Under the pieces are notes generated by a model. That model did no database searches. It was given only the letters and a program-made list of their open reading frames with translations, and was not told the origin of the DNA. 64,000 nt of DNA, from assembly GCF_001956295.1 (NCBI RefSeq), contig NZ_MRTD01000001.1, positions 620,001 to 684,000 of the forward strand. Reading direction: 5' to 3'. Positions 42,125 through 51,696 of the stretch are shown here, piece by piece. The position numbers and the translations under genes were made by a program. The stretch comes from Paenibacillus sp. FSL A5-0031. Lineage in GTDB: Bacteria > Bacillota > Bacilli > Paenibacillales > Paenibacillaceae. Position 1 is the stretch's first letter. Each line of letters begins with the position of its first letter.

Positions 42125-42353
42125 TCTATTGCAAGAGCTGCAAAAATACATTCAAGGTGATTTGATCTATGTGCCTAAGCTTGCGGAGAAACGTGCGCAT
42201 TGGGGTGAGGTAAGCGGCACACGGAAACTGCTTGCCGAACGAAACAAAGAAATTTACCTGTATTATTCGAATGGTTGGACTGTTGCTGATCTAGAGCGGA
42301 AATATCATTTATCGTGCGAAAGCATTCGTAAGATCATTGTTAAATCACGATAA
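42087..42353 (+). CDS. CD3324-family-like helix-turn-helix protein, 88 aa
   Basis: GTG start with GAGGAGG 9 nt upstream. The protein begins MNYKNGRDVLPPSLLQELQKY. Its second half is a helix-turn-helix, EIYLYYSNGWTVADLERKYHLSCESIRKII, like Mor/sigma-type recognition helices. The opening YKNGRDVLPPSLLQELQKYI with IYVPK is the pattern of the small CD3324 family, which is common in Paenibacillus and Clostridia. It is probably a DNA-binding protein; its targets are unknown. Confidence 0.78.
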   Translation: MNYKNGRDVLPPSLLQELQKYIQGDLIYVPKLAEKRAHWGEVSGTRKLLAERNKEIYLYYSNGWTVADLERKYHLSCESIRKIIVKSR

Positions 42354-42366
42354 TGAAAACATATTG

Positions 42367-42402
42367 AAAAAAAGCAGATTGCCGCGAGCATCTGCTTTTT
42401 TT
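42367..42402 (+). terminator. terminator
   Basis: AAAAAGCAGAT pairs with ATCTGCTTTTT, with a T-run. Confidence 0.88.
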
Positions 42403-42553
42403 GTTGTCATTATTGAGTAAAAAGTAGGATTGACACAACTAAGACAAACCTTTAAGAGGGATTTTTTGTCGAACGTCGAAATGTTAATGGATGTATTTTT
42501 GACGATAGATGTCGAATGAACACTAGAACAAATGGCAGTGGAGGATTAAGAAA

Positions 42554-42919
42554 ATGAAAACATTATTAATTGCAGAAGATGAGCCGGTTCTGCGCATGCT
42601 TATTATGGATACGCTCGAAGATGAAGGTTATGCGCTCGAAGAAGCGGCTGATGGGGAAGAAGCGTTACAAAAAATTGTGGACACTAACTTTGATTTAATT
42701 ATTCTAGACTACATGATGCCAAAGATGACAGGTATTGAAGTCATAGAGAAAACAAGGCTGCTGGAGGATCGCAAGCATTCATGCATTCTTATGCTGTCAG
42801 CGAAGAGCCAGCAAGCCGAACAAGAGAAAGTGCTGCTCGCTGGCGCCGATGGCTTTATGTCTAAGCCCTTCAGTCCGCTTGAGCTAATCGATAAGGTAGA
42901 GGAGATGTTACGTGGGTAA
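42554..42919 (+). CDS. stand-alone response-regulator receiver (CheY-like)
   Basis: 121 residues, one receiver domain and no output domain. The acidic pocket is AEDEP, the phosphoacceptor Asp is D52 (LIILDYMMP), then Ser in LSAKS and Lys in SKPFSP. It overlaps the hybrid kinase gene by 8 bases, so it is made with it. It would be phosphorylated by that kinase, or act as a phosphate sink or protein-contact module in the relay. The preceding bases contain three GTCGAA hexamers at 42468, 42475 and 42511. Confidence 0.93.
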   Translation: MKTLLIAEDEPVLRMLIMDTLEDEGYALEEAADGEEALQKIVDTNFDLIILDYMMPKMTGIEVIEKTRLLEDRKHSCILMLSAKSQQAEQEKVLLAGADGFMSKPFSPLELIDKVEEMLRG

Positions 42920-45752
42920 GCTGCGTCTCTTCTATAAGAAAAGAATTACACGACAGTTCGTAGCGATGATGGTGCTTGCTTTATCGCTTATTCTTATCGG
43001 GGCTGTTGCCGTGCTGACAAGCTCGGTTATTATATTAAAAAATTATGAATCCGAAACCGTTCAAATGAGAGAGAAGCAAGAGCTTGTCGCGCAAATTGCC
43101 GATCATTCCAATGATATTATTTTGAGAGCACGCGGCTACTATGTCTATTTGACAGATTTCGAATATAAGCAGATTTTTTCTGAGAAGAAGCTTCTGGATC
43201 AATCTCTAGCAAAAATCAAAACCTATCCGATTAATGCAACGGAACAAGAAGTGATGAACAATATTGAGTCCTTTTTCGTCGATTACTTTGAAAACATTTT
43301 GCCTAAAGCGATTGAATTTTCAAAAGCTCAAAATTATGAAGCGCTTCGCGTCCTCGTATCCGCAGGTGAGGATAACCCTGTAAATAATTTAATTAGCTAT
43401 TCGCGTGATTTTGAGAAACAAGTACAGCTGATTGCTGAGCAAAAAAACGATGAATTATTTCGCAGCTTGACGCTTCAAGCCGTTTTATTAATAGGCTACA
43501 TCATTCTTATCTTAATAATATCTTCATTTATTACGAGAAAAGTGGCTAGAGATGTTGGCGTGCCGCTCATGAGACTGACGAACCACGCTCGTGAGTTCGC
43601 GAATGGTGAATATTCGGAGCCGGAGGATCTCACAAGAGAAGATGAGCTTGGAGAGTTGGCAAGAACCTTTAAGAAAATGATGACGCAAATCCAAAGTAAA
43701 GAAGAGGAGCTTTTAGCTCAAAACGAAGAACTTATTGCGCAGCAGGATGAGCTCCAGGCGCAGCAAGAGGAACTGCAGATCGCCGTAGGCGTAATGGAGA
43801 AAAATGAGAAATATTTGGAGAAGCGCAATCAGCTTGTGCAGTCCCTCTCTAATACCCTCGATAAACAAGAGCTGCTGCAAAGCATCATTTCTAATATTGT
43901 TGCTATCACCGATTCCGATAAAGGCTTAATTGTGATGATGAATAGAGAGCATGATTGCGCATCCGTAGGGATTTCCAATGCTTCAGCCAAACAGTTTATT
44001 GAACAGATGGAAGATGGCATCGTATTGCGTGCATCACAGACCAAACAAGCATACAGTATGACTCGTGAATGTTCACTTGGTGAACAGGGATATCACGATT
44101 CTGCTATGAAAGCTACCGATTTAATCTTGCCCATTTTGAATGCATCAGAAGAAATGGTTGCCTGCCTAGTCATTACGAAGGTCAATCGTACGATTACAAA
44201 GCAAGAGGAAGAAGAGATCGTTGGCATGATGACACAAGTATCATTAGCCTTCGATAAACTGCATTTGTACGAGCTGTCGGAAAAGCAGCGATTGATGACT
44301 GGAGATATACTGAACACGATTCAAGAAGGCATACAATTGCTGGATCTAGATGGCAGCACACTTCAAATTAATCACAAAATGGCTGAGATATTCGGATTTT
44401 TCAATGATGAAAAAGGGACAATCAATATGCCTTTTGAGCAATTCAAAGGTTTTGTCCAATCCTCTGTTGTTGAATCTGAACCGTTAATTCAATTTATGAC
44501 TGGGCTTATCTCAAATCGACATTATAATGGCTTGCGCAGCATGAACTATGAAATTACAGAACCAGAAAGAAAATTCATTCAAATTTATTGCGAGCCCTTG
44601 TACCGCAATGGTCAACAATTCGGGTTATTGCTCGTTCACCGTGATATCACGAAGGAGTACGAGGTTGACCGGATGAAATCTGAGTTTGTAAGTACAGTTA
44701 GTCATGAGCTGCGAACGCCGCTTGCAAGTGTTCTTGGTTTCGCAGAACTGCTGCTTCACCGGGAACTGAAGCCGGAGCGCCAGCGGAAATATGTATCGAC
44801 GATTTATCAAGAAGCAAGAAGATTAACGACGTTAATTAATGACTTTTTAGATTTGCAACGAATGGAATCAGGCAAACAAACGTATGAAATGAAAAGCACA
44901 TCATTAACGCCATTAATTAAAGAAGCAATCGAATTGCAGCAAATGTCGGCTAGCATCCATCAAATAACGTGGCAAAATGATGCACAAGAAGCAATCGTAA
45001 TTGCAGATAAAGATAAAATGCTCCAGGTATTCATTAATTTATTGAGCAACGCAATTAAATACTCGCCAAATGGCGGTCAGATCACTTTGTTTAGCAGCAT
45101 TAACAAAGATATGATCGTCATTCGTTTAGAAGATGAGGGACTTGGCATACCAAAGGATGCACTGCCTAATCTCTTCAACAAGTTTTATCGTGTCGATAAT
45201 TCAGATCGAAGAGAAATTGGCGGGACTGGCTTAGGCTTAGCAATCGTAAAAGAGATTGTTACAAGACATGAAGGTAAAATAGATGTATTTTCCGAGTTCG
45301 GACATGGAAGTACCTTTATCGTGACGCTTCCACTGGCTAAGCAGCAAGAACGAATACAAAACGATGAGTTGAAGGAAAATACTTCTTCTGAGACGTCCAT
45401 TCAAGTGATGCTGATTGAAAACGACCTTAATTTGTCCACTTTACTCCGTGATGAATTGAGGTCTAGTGGATTTCATGTTCACCTGTTTACAGAAGGTGGG
45501 TTGGCGATTAAAGCAATTGAACAGCTCAAACCTGATATCGTGGTCATCGATTTGATGCTGGAATCAGGAATTACCGGCTGGGATATTATTAGCAAAATCA
45601 AGAAATCTGATGTATTGCTAAATACGCCAATCATCATTTCGAGCGCCTTTGAAGAAAAAGAAAAAGCTGCACAATGGGGAATTAATGAATTCCTTGTGAA
45701 ACCCTATTTACCCGGCAGACTAAGTGCAGCAATCTCTCGTTTGCTGCGATAA
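42912..45752 (+). CDS. membrane hybrid histidine kinase (HAMP-GAF-PAS-HisKA-HATPase-REC)
   Basis: 946 residues, GTG start. TM1 (~16-42), extracytoplasmic helical sensor (~44-185), TM2 (~188-208), HAMP (~209-262). A Glu/Gln-rich coiled coil (~262-310, repeats of EEELLAQNEELIAQQDELQ type) leads to a GAF-like domain (~315-455) and a PAS (~460-580). HisKA has H598 (SHELRTP), HATPase N713 and DEGLGIP/GGTGLGLAI boxes. The C-terminal receiver has D880. It autophosphorylates and passes phosphate to its own receiver, then probably to the Hpt domain in the next gene. The signal is unknown. Confidence 0.94.
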   Translation: MGKLRLFYKKRITRQFVAMMVLALSLILIGAVAVLTSSVIILKNYESETVQMREKQELVAQIADHSNDIILRARGYYVYLTDFEYKQIFSEKKLLDQSLAKIKTYPINATEQEVMNNIESFFVDYFENILPKAIEFSKAQNYEALRVLVSAGEDNPVNNLISYSRDFEKQVQLIAEQKNDELFRSLTLQAVLLIGYIILILIISSFITRKVARDVGVPLMRLTNHAREFANGEYSEPEDLTREDELGELARTFKKMMTQIQSKEEELLAQNEELIAQQDELQAQQEELQIAVGVMEKNEKYLEKRNQLVQSLSNTLDKQELLQSIISNIVAITDSDKGLIVMMNREHDCASVGISNASAKQFIEQMEDGIVLRASQTKQAYSMTRECSLGEQGYHDSAMKATDLILPILNASEEMVACLVITKVNRTITKQEEEEIVGMMTQVSLAFDKLHLYELSEKQRLMTGDILNTIQEGIQLLDLDGSTLQINHKMAEIFGFFNDEKGTINMPFEQFKGFVQSSVVESEPLIQFMTGLISNRHYNGLRSMNYEITEPERKFIQIYCEPLYRNGQQFGLLLVHRDITKEYEVDRMKSEFVSTVSHELRTPLASVLGFAELLLHRELKPERQRKYVSTIYQEARRLTTLINDFLDLQRMESGKQTYEMKSTSLTPLIKEAIELQQMSASIHQITWQNDAQEAIVIADKDKMLQVFINLLSNAIKYSPNGGQITLFSSINKDMIVIRLEDEGLGIPKDALPNLFNKFYRVDNSDRREIGGTGLGLAIVKEIVTRHEGKIDVFSEFGHGSTFIVTLPLAKQQERIQNDELKENTSSETSIQVMLIENDLNLSTLLRDELRSSGFHVHLFTEGGLAIKAIEQLKPDIVVIDLMLESGITGWDIISKIKKSDVLLNTPIIISSAFEEKEKAAQWGINEFLVKPYLPGRLSAAISRLLR

Positions 45753-45770
45753 TTGGGGGAGCCCCTTTAT

Positions 45771-47411
45771 ATGAAGACGGAAAAATATAAACAACTGATT
45801 CAACAGCGAATTACACAGACGATCGATGATTGGTCCAATCAAACAGCAGTTGAGGAACAAGATATTCATCGATTTTTCCATAATCTTAAAGGAACAAGCG
45901 GTACGATTGGGCTGCATGAGGTTGAAAAGTTTTCGGAATTCAAAGAGCAATTGTTTTCTGAAAAAAGCAAAAAAACGTACATACGCGAGGAGTGGTCAGA
46001 GCATTTGCTGCCACTAACGGCCATGTTTCCTCAAGTACTGCAGCTGCTAGACGGACTCGACAATGCAAATGAAGATCAGGCCGATTCCCTTGATGATCAT
46101 TCAAAGCATCACAATCGTGTACTTGTCATTGATGATGATGTTGAATTTGTAACCTATGTCAAAGAAGTTTTAGAGAAAAATGATTATCCCGTAAGCATTG
46201 CTCTGAATGCGGAGCGCGGTTTAAAACTGTTCTACGAATGGAAGCCTAATCTCATCCTTCTTGATATCGTGTTGCCCGATCGAAGCGGCATGTATGTCCT
46301 CAATCAAATCGTTGATAAGGCGAAGCAGCAGCATATTCCGATTATTATGGTCAGCGGGAATGTATCCGTCGAAAATCAAGTTAACGCCTATCGATCCGGA
46401 GCGATGGACTTTCTTGCCAAGCCGTTTGATGTTGAGCTGCTTAAGGCTCTCATCGACAATCGATTTGCGATGAAGATGGACTGGGAACGCTCGATCATTA
46501 TTGATGAGTTAACAGGCGCTTACAATCGCAAGCATTTCAATCAAATGATGCGGCAGCATATCGACAGCTTTAAGCGCTCAAACGATATTTTCTCGCTCGT
46601 TATGATTGATTTGGATTACTTCAAACTTGTAAATGATACCTATGGTCATCTTCAAGGGGATGAGGTGCTTCAAGCCTTTGTGGCAACTACACAACATGCG
46701 ATCAGGCCAAGAGACATTTTATGCCGATATGGCGGAGAAGAATTTGCTCTCATTTTACCGAATACGGATGCAGTTCAAGCGGCTTATCTTATGGAGCGTC
46801 TACGCATTAAATTTAATGCTATTAAATTTCAAACGAGTGATTCTAACTTCCAAGTCACATTTTCATCAGGAATTACGGAAATAACGGAACTTAATAGCCA
46901 TTCTGCTACACTGGTAGATGAAGCGGATCAAGCTTTATACAGTGGGAAACGCGGAGGAAGAAACCAAACGGTTGTTTATTCCAAGGCGTTAAACCATTCC
47001 AAAAACGAATCGATATTAAACATCATTGTCGTTGATGATGATCCATTAATCCGAGAAATTATCATCAATCGGTTTTTTAACTGGAAACCTACGAATCATA
47101 CGAAGGTAAAAGCAGAAGGTTATGCAGACGGTAGAACGTTCTTATCCTCCAACTGGTACAAAGAGAGTGAAAAGTTTATTATACTGCTCGATGGCTCTAT
47201 GCCTGATTTGGACGGATTAGAGGTATTAAAGGAACTGCGCCTCAATTATCCTGAACAACAGCTGTTGATCGTCATGCTGACGGCCCGCAATAATACCTCT
47301 GATATCGTCAATGCACTCCAAATTGGTGCAGATGATTACGTCGTTAAGCCATTTCATATGCAGGAGCTTGTGCTGAGAATCGAACGATTGGCTAGTCGAA
47401 TCGTTAACTAG
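45771..47411 (+). CDS. phosphorelay protein Hpt-REC-GGDEF-REC (probable diguanylate cyclase)
   Basis: 546 residues from ATG 45771 (GGGGGAG 9 nt upstream; a TTG at 45753 opens the frame). An N-terminal Hpt domain has H37 (FFHNLKGTSG). REC1 has D165 (LILLDIVLP). The GGDEF domain has an intact GGEEF (321-325) with an RxxD inhibitory site at 312-315, five residues before. REC2 has D474 (ILLDGSMP). It would synthesise cyclic di-GMP under control of the upstream kinase and feedback-inhibited at the I-site. Hpt-REC-GGDEF-REC in one chain lets it be relay and output at once. Confidence 0.93.
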   Translation: MKTEKYKQLIQQRITQTIDDWSNQTAVEEQDIHRFFHNLKGTSGTIGLHEVEKFSEFKEQLFSEKSKKTYIREEWSEHLLPLTAMFPQVLQLLDGLDNANEDQADSLDDHSKHHNRVLVIDDDVEFVTYVKEVLEKNDYPVSIALNAERGLKLFYEWKPNLILLDIVLPDRSGMYVLNQIVDKAKQQHIPIIMVSGNVSVENQVNAYRSGAMDFLAKPFDVELLKALIDNRFAMKMDWERSIIIDELTGAYNRKHFNQMMRQHIDSFKRSNDIFSLVMIDLDYFKLVNDTYGHLQGDEVLQAFVATTQHAIRPRDILCRYGGEEFALILPNTDAVQAAYLMERLRIKFNAIKFQTSDSNFQVTFSSGITEITELNSHSATLVDEADQALYSGKRGGRNQTVVYSKALNHSKNESILNIIVVDDDPLIREIIINRFFNWKPTNHTKVKAEGYADGRTFLSSNWYKESEKFIILLDGSMPDLDGLEVLKELRLNYPEQQLLIVMLTARNNTSDIVNALQIGADDYVVKPFHMQELVLRIERLASRIVN

Positions 47412-47426
47412 ATTAAGGAATAGCAC

Positions 47427-47463
47427 AAAAAATCGCACTTCGATAAGAAGTGCGATTTTTTTT
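47427..47463 (+). terminator. terminator of the phosphorelay operon
   Basis: AAAAATCGCACTTC pairs with GAAGTGCGATTTTT. Confidence 0.9.
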
Positions 47464-47534
47464 ATAGGGCATCCTATGATTACAGACTTGCATTCCCTAT
47501 TAGGGAATAGTATGTTTAGAAAAATTAAACCGAA

Positions 47535-47825
47535 TCAGCGATGAACGGCTTCCGGCAATTCTACAACGGTTTGGGGATACTTATAATCGTTCTGATAACA
47601 GTTCGTGTCTGAATCATAAGTAGACTGTGAAAGCTTGTGAGAGATCGCAAATATGGGAAGTTTCGGGTTGACGTGCAGGGAAGAATCATAAAAAGAGCAT
47701 CGTTCAAAATTAAAGTCCAGTGTAGTGATGATGATGACGCAGTTCGAAAAGGTACATCCGATAAAGCTAAACCCGTCAAAAGCAATCGTTTCATTCGTAA
47801 AATGTTCATTCGAAATTGTGTGCAT
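47535..47825 (-). CDS. small protein with pentapeptide-like segment, 96 aa
   Basis: ATG 47825 has ATAGGAGC upstream; the frame continues to 47855. The segment FDGFSFIGCTFSNC...FNFERCSFYDSSL has a repeated F-x-x-C/S pattern, as in pentapeptide-repeat proteins, but only three or so repeats are visible. The remainder is polar. No family assignment is firm. It is isolated between the phosphorelay terminator and rpiA and on the opposite strand. Confidence 0.55.
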   Translation of the reverse strand: MHTISNEHFTNETIAFDGFSFIGCTFSNCVIIITTLDFNFERCSFYDSSLHVNPKLPIFAISHKLSQSTYDSDTNCYQNDYKYPQTVVELPEAVHR

Positions 47826-48023
47826 AATCAGCGCTCCTATTCTGTGGTGGGACAACCTAATTGCTAGTCTATCAGATTCGTGATGTGATGTTTGTCGGTT
47901 GGTGCATGTGAAATTTAATAATTAACGACATAAATAGCGTTCATTTGAGATGACTCTCCATTAATATAGTGAGTACAATATTTTTTTACAAAATACGATT
48001 GATTAAGTGAAGGAGCTGTATAA

Positions 48024-48686
48024 ATGGACTCAAAAAAATTAGCCGCCGAAAAAGCTGTCGAGTTTCTTAAGGACGGAATGGTCGTGGGATTAGGAACAGG
48101 ATCAACCGCATATTGGGCGATTCAAAAAATCGGCCAAAAAGTAAAGGAAGGCCTATCAATTAAAGCAATCGCCACGTCGAGAGCTTCTGAAGAGCTTGCG
48201 ATAGAGCTTGGCATTACGATGCTTCCATTCGCAGAGATTGAACAAATTGATGTGACAATTGACGGCGCAGATGAAGTAAATAACGAATGGAACTTAATCA
48301 AAGGCGGAGGAGGCGCGCTGCTCCGAGAGAAAATCGTAGCTGCCGCCAGTAAGCAGCTAATTATCATCGTAGATGAAAGCAAGCATGTCGCGCAATTGGG
48401 ACGTTTCCCGCTCCCGGTAGAAATCGTTCCGTTTGGTTACGAAATGACAATTAGAAAACTGCGTAATCTTGGAGCTGAGACGACAGTTAGAACGAAAGAC
48501 AATCAAATATTTGTAACGGATAATGGCAACTATATTGTAGATTGTCAGTTTGGTACCATTTCACAAGCAGAACAGCTGGAACGTACATTGAATCTCATAC
48601 CTGGTGTCGTCGATAACGGATTGTTTATCGGCATGGCAACTAAGGTCATCGTAGGTTATGCCAATGGTACAGTGAAGCTGCTGTAA
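48024..48686 (+). CDS. rpiA: ribose-5-phosphate isomerase A
   Basis: 220 residues. Signature loops: GTGSTAYWAI (phosphate binding), DGADEVN and KGGGGALLREKIVA, all typical of RpiA. It converts ribulose-5-phosphate to ribose-5-phosphate in the pentose phosphate pathway, in the cytosol. The start has GAAGGAGC upstream. It stands alone, with an AT-rich leader. Confidence 0.96.
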   Translation: MDSKKLAAEKAVEFLKDGMVVGLGTGSTAYWAIQKIGQKVKEGLSIKAIATSRASEELAIELGITMLPFAEIEQIDVTIDGADEVNNEWNLIKGGGGALLREKIVAAASKQLIIIVDESKHVAQLGRFPLPVEIVPFGYEMTIRKLRNLGAETTVRTKDNQIFVTDNGNYIVDCQFGTISQAEQLERTLNLIPGVVDNGLFIGMATKVIVGYANGTVKLL

Positions 48687-48768
48687 ATGCTGTCTAATAG
48701 ATGTATGCTGCACTTAGCTTGACACATCACCCGAAAGTGGTTTACAACCATATACAGAGGTGAACGAC

Positions 48769-50340
48769 ATGAGCGTCATTCGGTTGGAGAACGTAACGAA
48801 AAAGTATGAAGATACACTTATTTTTCGAGATATTTATTTTCGTATCAGCAAAGGGGAACGAATCGGTCTTATCGGCCGTAACGGCGCAGGAAAATCGACC
48901 GTATTTAAACTTATTTTAGGCAGAGAAGAGCCAACGGCAGGAAAGGTAGAGGTTGATCCGAAGGTCAAGGTGAGCTACTTCTCACAGTTCTCAGAGCTGA
49001 GCGGCAATCGTTCCGTCAAACAAGAGCTGGAGCTTTGTTATGCGCATATTTGGAGCATCGAACGCGAGCTTCAGGAAATCGGAGAAAAGCTTGGTATTAC
49101 CGTTGATGCTGATGAAATGGATCAGCTGCTGAATCGTCAAGCAGATCTCTTCGAGCAGATGGAGCATCATAATGGCTGGAATGCTGCTGTAGAGATCGAT
49201 ACCGTACTCACTAAGCTTGGATTTGATGAGCAATCACGTCAACAACCAATCGATCAATTGTCAGGCGGCTGGCGCAATCGCGCCGCACTAGCCAAAATGT
49301 TAATTGAGCTGCCAGACGTCGTACTTCTTGATGAGCCGACGAACTTTCTAGACCTCGATGGTCTTGCTTGGCTGGAGCAATGGTTAAATCGCTTTAGCGG
49401 CACAATGATTTTGGTATCTCATGATCGGCAGTTTATTGACCGGGTAGTAACTCGTACGATTGAGATTGAAAATTATCATTTTCAAGAATACGAAGGCAAT
49501 TATACCGATTATATTCGGAAGAAGAAGCTTCGCAAGAAAGAACTTGATCGGCAGTTCGAATGGGAAGAGGAGCTTCTGCTTATGGAAGCCGAGGAAATCG
49601 ACAACCGTTCGAGCAGGAAATTTTCCAAAGATCGTCTGTCTCGGAAGCTGGCTGATATGAAAAAAAGAGTAGAGCCGCATCCTGTAAACGTTCTGATTAC
49701 TGATATTTATGAAAATTTGCGTTTTCCAGACAACTTATGCACTGTCGATGCAATAAGCAAAAACTATGCTGAGCGTGTTATCTTTCAAGATGTCAGCTTT
49801 GACATCCAGAAGGAAGACCGGATTGCTATTATCGGTTCAAATGGCAGCGGAAAATCCACTTTAATTAAAGTGCTAACAGGGCAAGAACCGGCTGATTCAG
49901 GTTCCGTGCAGTTTAGCAAAGGCGTAAGCTACGCCTATTTCAATCGCATGTGGGACGAGCTCGATCAGAAGGATACGGTAAGCCATACAGTGAACATCTA
50001 TGGCCTTGGACTTAATGCCCCTCGCAAAAAAGTGAATAAATTTCTTTCTATGCTGCAGTTCTCGGAAGCAGACCTTCAAAAAGTGATCGGAAGCTTATCC
50101 GGCGGTCAACAGGCTCGCGTGGCACTCGCAAAATGTTTGCTGTCCGGCGCCGAACTAATCATATTGGATGAGCCTACCAATCATCTGGATTTGACCAGCA
50201 TACAGGTGATGGAGCAGGCGTTAATTCATTTCCCTGGAGCAGTCCTCACCGTAAGCCATGATCGTTTCTTCATTGATAAAATCGCTACAAAGCTGCTGAC
50301 CTTCGAACCGGGTGGAATAATTACTCAACAAAGTGTATAG
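48769..50340 (+). CDS. ABC-F family ATP-binding protein
   Basis: 523 residues from ATG 48769 (AGAGGTGA upstream). Two ATPase modules: Walker A GRNGAGKSTV and GSNGSGKSTL; ABC signatures LSGGWRNRAAL and LSGGQQARVAL; Walker B VVLLDEPTN and LIILDEPTN. No membrane helices; a basic helical linker (~250-305) joins the modules. ABC-F proteins act on ribosomes as translation factors or in antibiotic protection, and a specific role is not evident. A TTGACA-like element is at 48719-48724, but it would leave almost no leader. Confidence 0.93.
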   Translation: MSVIRLENVTKKYEDTLIFRDIYFRISKGERIGLIGRNGAGKSTVFKLILGREEPTAGKVEVDPKVKVSYFSQFSELSGNRSVKQELELCYAHIWSIERELQEIGEKLGITVDADEMDQLLNRQADLFEQMEHHNGWNAAVEIDTVLTKLGFDEQSRQQPIDQLSGGWRNRAALAKMLIELPDVVLLDEPTNFLDLDGLAWLEQWLNRFSGTMILVSHDRQFIDRVVTRTIEIENYHFQEYEGNYTDYIRKKKLRKKELDRQFEWEEELLLMEAEEIDNRSSRKFSKDRLSRKLADMKKRVEPHPVNVLITDIYENLRFPDNLCTVDAISKNYAERVIFQDVSFDIQKEDRIAIIGSNGSGKSTLIKVLTGQEPADSGSVQFSKGVSYAYFNRMWDELDQKDTVSHTVNIYGLGLNAPRKKVNKFLSMLQFSEADLQKVIGSLSGGQQARVALAKCLLSGAELIILDEPTNHLDLTSIQVMEQALIHFPGAVLTVSHDRFFIDKIATKLLTFEPGGIITQQSV

Positions 50341-50358
50341 CTCACAGCAAAACTTAGT

Positions 50359-50390
50359 AAAAGCCAACCTAATGAGGTTGGCTTTTTTTT
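50359..50390 (+). terminator. terminator
   Basis: AAGCCAACCT pairs with AGGTTGGCTT, followed by a T-run. Confidence 0.88.
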
Positions 50391-50446
50391 GTTTGTCCGA
50401 GCTCAAATGTTAAAGATAAGCTGCATATTTGGCGGGAGATCGAAGT

Positions 50447-50475
50447 CATTTTTCAGCGGTCTGTCTTCATATACT
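50447..50475 (+). promoter_or_regulatory. weak sigma-E-like promoter candidate for the mmg-type operon
   Basis: CATTTTT (50447-50453), 14 nt, then CATATACT (50468-50475). It resembles the mother-cell sigma-E pattern only loosely. It is proposed because mmg operons of Bacillus are sigma-E-driven. Confidence 0.3.
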
Positions 50476-50543
50476 ACGTTACGTGCGGATACCGTCGAAC
50501 ATTGTCCACTAACCATGCCTCGTATAAGAAGGAGTGGAGTGAG

Positions 50544-51683
50544 ATGCAATTTTCTATATCCGATGAGCTGAAAATGACTCGCGCAGTGTTAAGGGAATTT
50601 GCAGAAAGCGAGGTTGCAACTAGAGCAGTCGAACGTGATGAGAAGGAGCAGTTTGATCGATCGTTATTTGACCAGCTGGCTAAGCTTGGCATAACAGGCA
50701 TATCTATTGATGACTTAAATGGCGGTGCCGGCAGCGATTGGATGACTTTCATTATTGTAATAGAAGAACTGGCTCGTGTTTGCGCTTCTACAGCTGCTCA
50801 GCTTGCCGCCCATACGGTTTATGCTGCTATGCCGGTTTTCACTTTTGGCGGCGACGCATTAAAAGCTTTGTATCTTAAGGACCTCGCAAAAGGTGTAAAA
50901 CTGGGTGGATGCGCTCTATCATTGACAGTAGTGGGGAACGAGGGATTGAGCAGCCGCATTTCAGCACGTCGACGAGGAGATCACTGGGAGCTAAGCGGCG
51001 AGCATACATGTGTCATTCATGGAGATATTGCGGATTATTGCATTGTTATTGCAAAGACGGAGTTAAAACGAAAAAAATCGCCATGTACAGCTTTTTTAAT
51101 AGAAACGAGTACAGCTGGATGGCAAATTGGGCAGCGAGTACGAACGATGGGATTGCGTTCTTTCCACATTTCAAATGTGAAGCTGGATAAATGTGAGTTA
51201 TTTGAGACAAACAAAATCGGAAAAGATGGTCAAGGATTTGAAATCATTTTGAATTCCATCGATATCGGGCATATGAGCGCAGCTGCGCAATCCATTGGCA
51301 TTGCCCAAGGAGCTTTTGAGGCTGCAGCTGCCTATGCCAAGGAGCGAAAGCAATTTGGTCATTTAATTGGAAAGCAGCAAGGCATCTCTTTCAAGCTTGC
51401 AGATATGGCAACTCAGCTGGAAGCAGCAAGGCTTCTCGCTTATCAAGCGGCGTGGCGCAAGGATGAAGGCTTAAGCTTTGCAAAGGAAGCCGCCATCGCG
51501 CGTAAGTTCGCGGCAGAAATGTCTGTTGCCGTTGCGATTGAGGCTGTACAAATATTTGGCGGTTATGGCTATATGCAAGAATATCGGATGGAACGTTTTT
51601 TAAGGGATGCAAAATGTGTGGAAACGGGGCTTGGAACAGGCGGGATGGAAGTGGATTGCATCCATCGGATGCTGAATGAGTAG
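50544..51683 (+). CDS. acyl-CoA dehydrogenase-like protein lacking the catalytic glutamate
   Basis: 379 residues from ATG 50544 (AAGGAGTGGAG upstream). The fold and end are ACAD-like ([23 protein letters not shown] at 351-357; IHRML). The catalytic base position, Glu in the usual YEGT, aligns with Leu363 in TGLGTGG. The FAD/substrate motif TEPxAGSD is replaced by TVVGNEGL. The alternative base of isovaleryl-type enzymes is not seen either (SIDIGHM). It is first gene of the mmg-type operon, and the paralogue at 53773 is canonical. It may be a non-dehydrogenase family member or structural partner. Confidence 0.82.
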   Translation: MQFSISDELKMTRAVLREFAESEVATRAVERDEKEQFDRSLFDQLAKLGITGISIDDLNGGAGSDWMTFIIVIEELARVCASTAAQLAAHTVYAAMPVFTFGGDALKALYLKDLAKGVKLGGCALSLTVVGNEGLSSRISARRRGDHWELSGEHTCVIHGDIADYCIVIAKTELKRKKSPCTAFLIETSTAGWQIGQRVRTMGLRSFHISNVKLDKCELFETNKIGKDGQGFEIILNSIDIGHMSAAAQSIGIAQGAFEAAAAYAKERKQFGHLIGKQQGISFKLADMATQLEAARLLAYQAAWRKDEGLSFAKEAAIARKFAAEMSVAVAIEAVQIFGGYGYMQEYRMERFLRDAKCVETGLGTGGMEVDCIHRMLNE

Positions 51684-51696
51684 GAGGTATATCACC

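Noticed and set aside
48719..48748. TTGACA-18-TACAAC promoter in front of the ABC-F gene
   Set aside because: The transcript would start at the Shine-Dalgarno sequence itself, leaving almost no leader.
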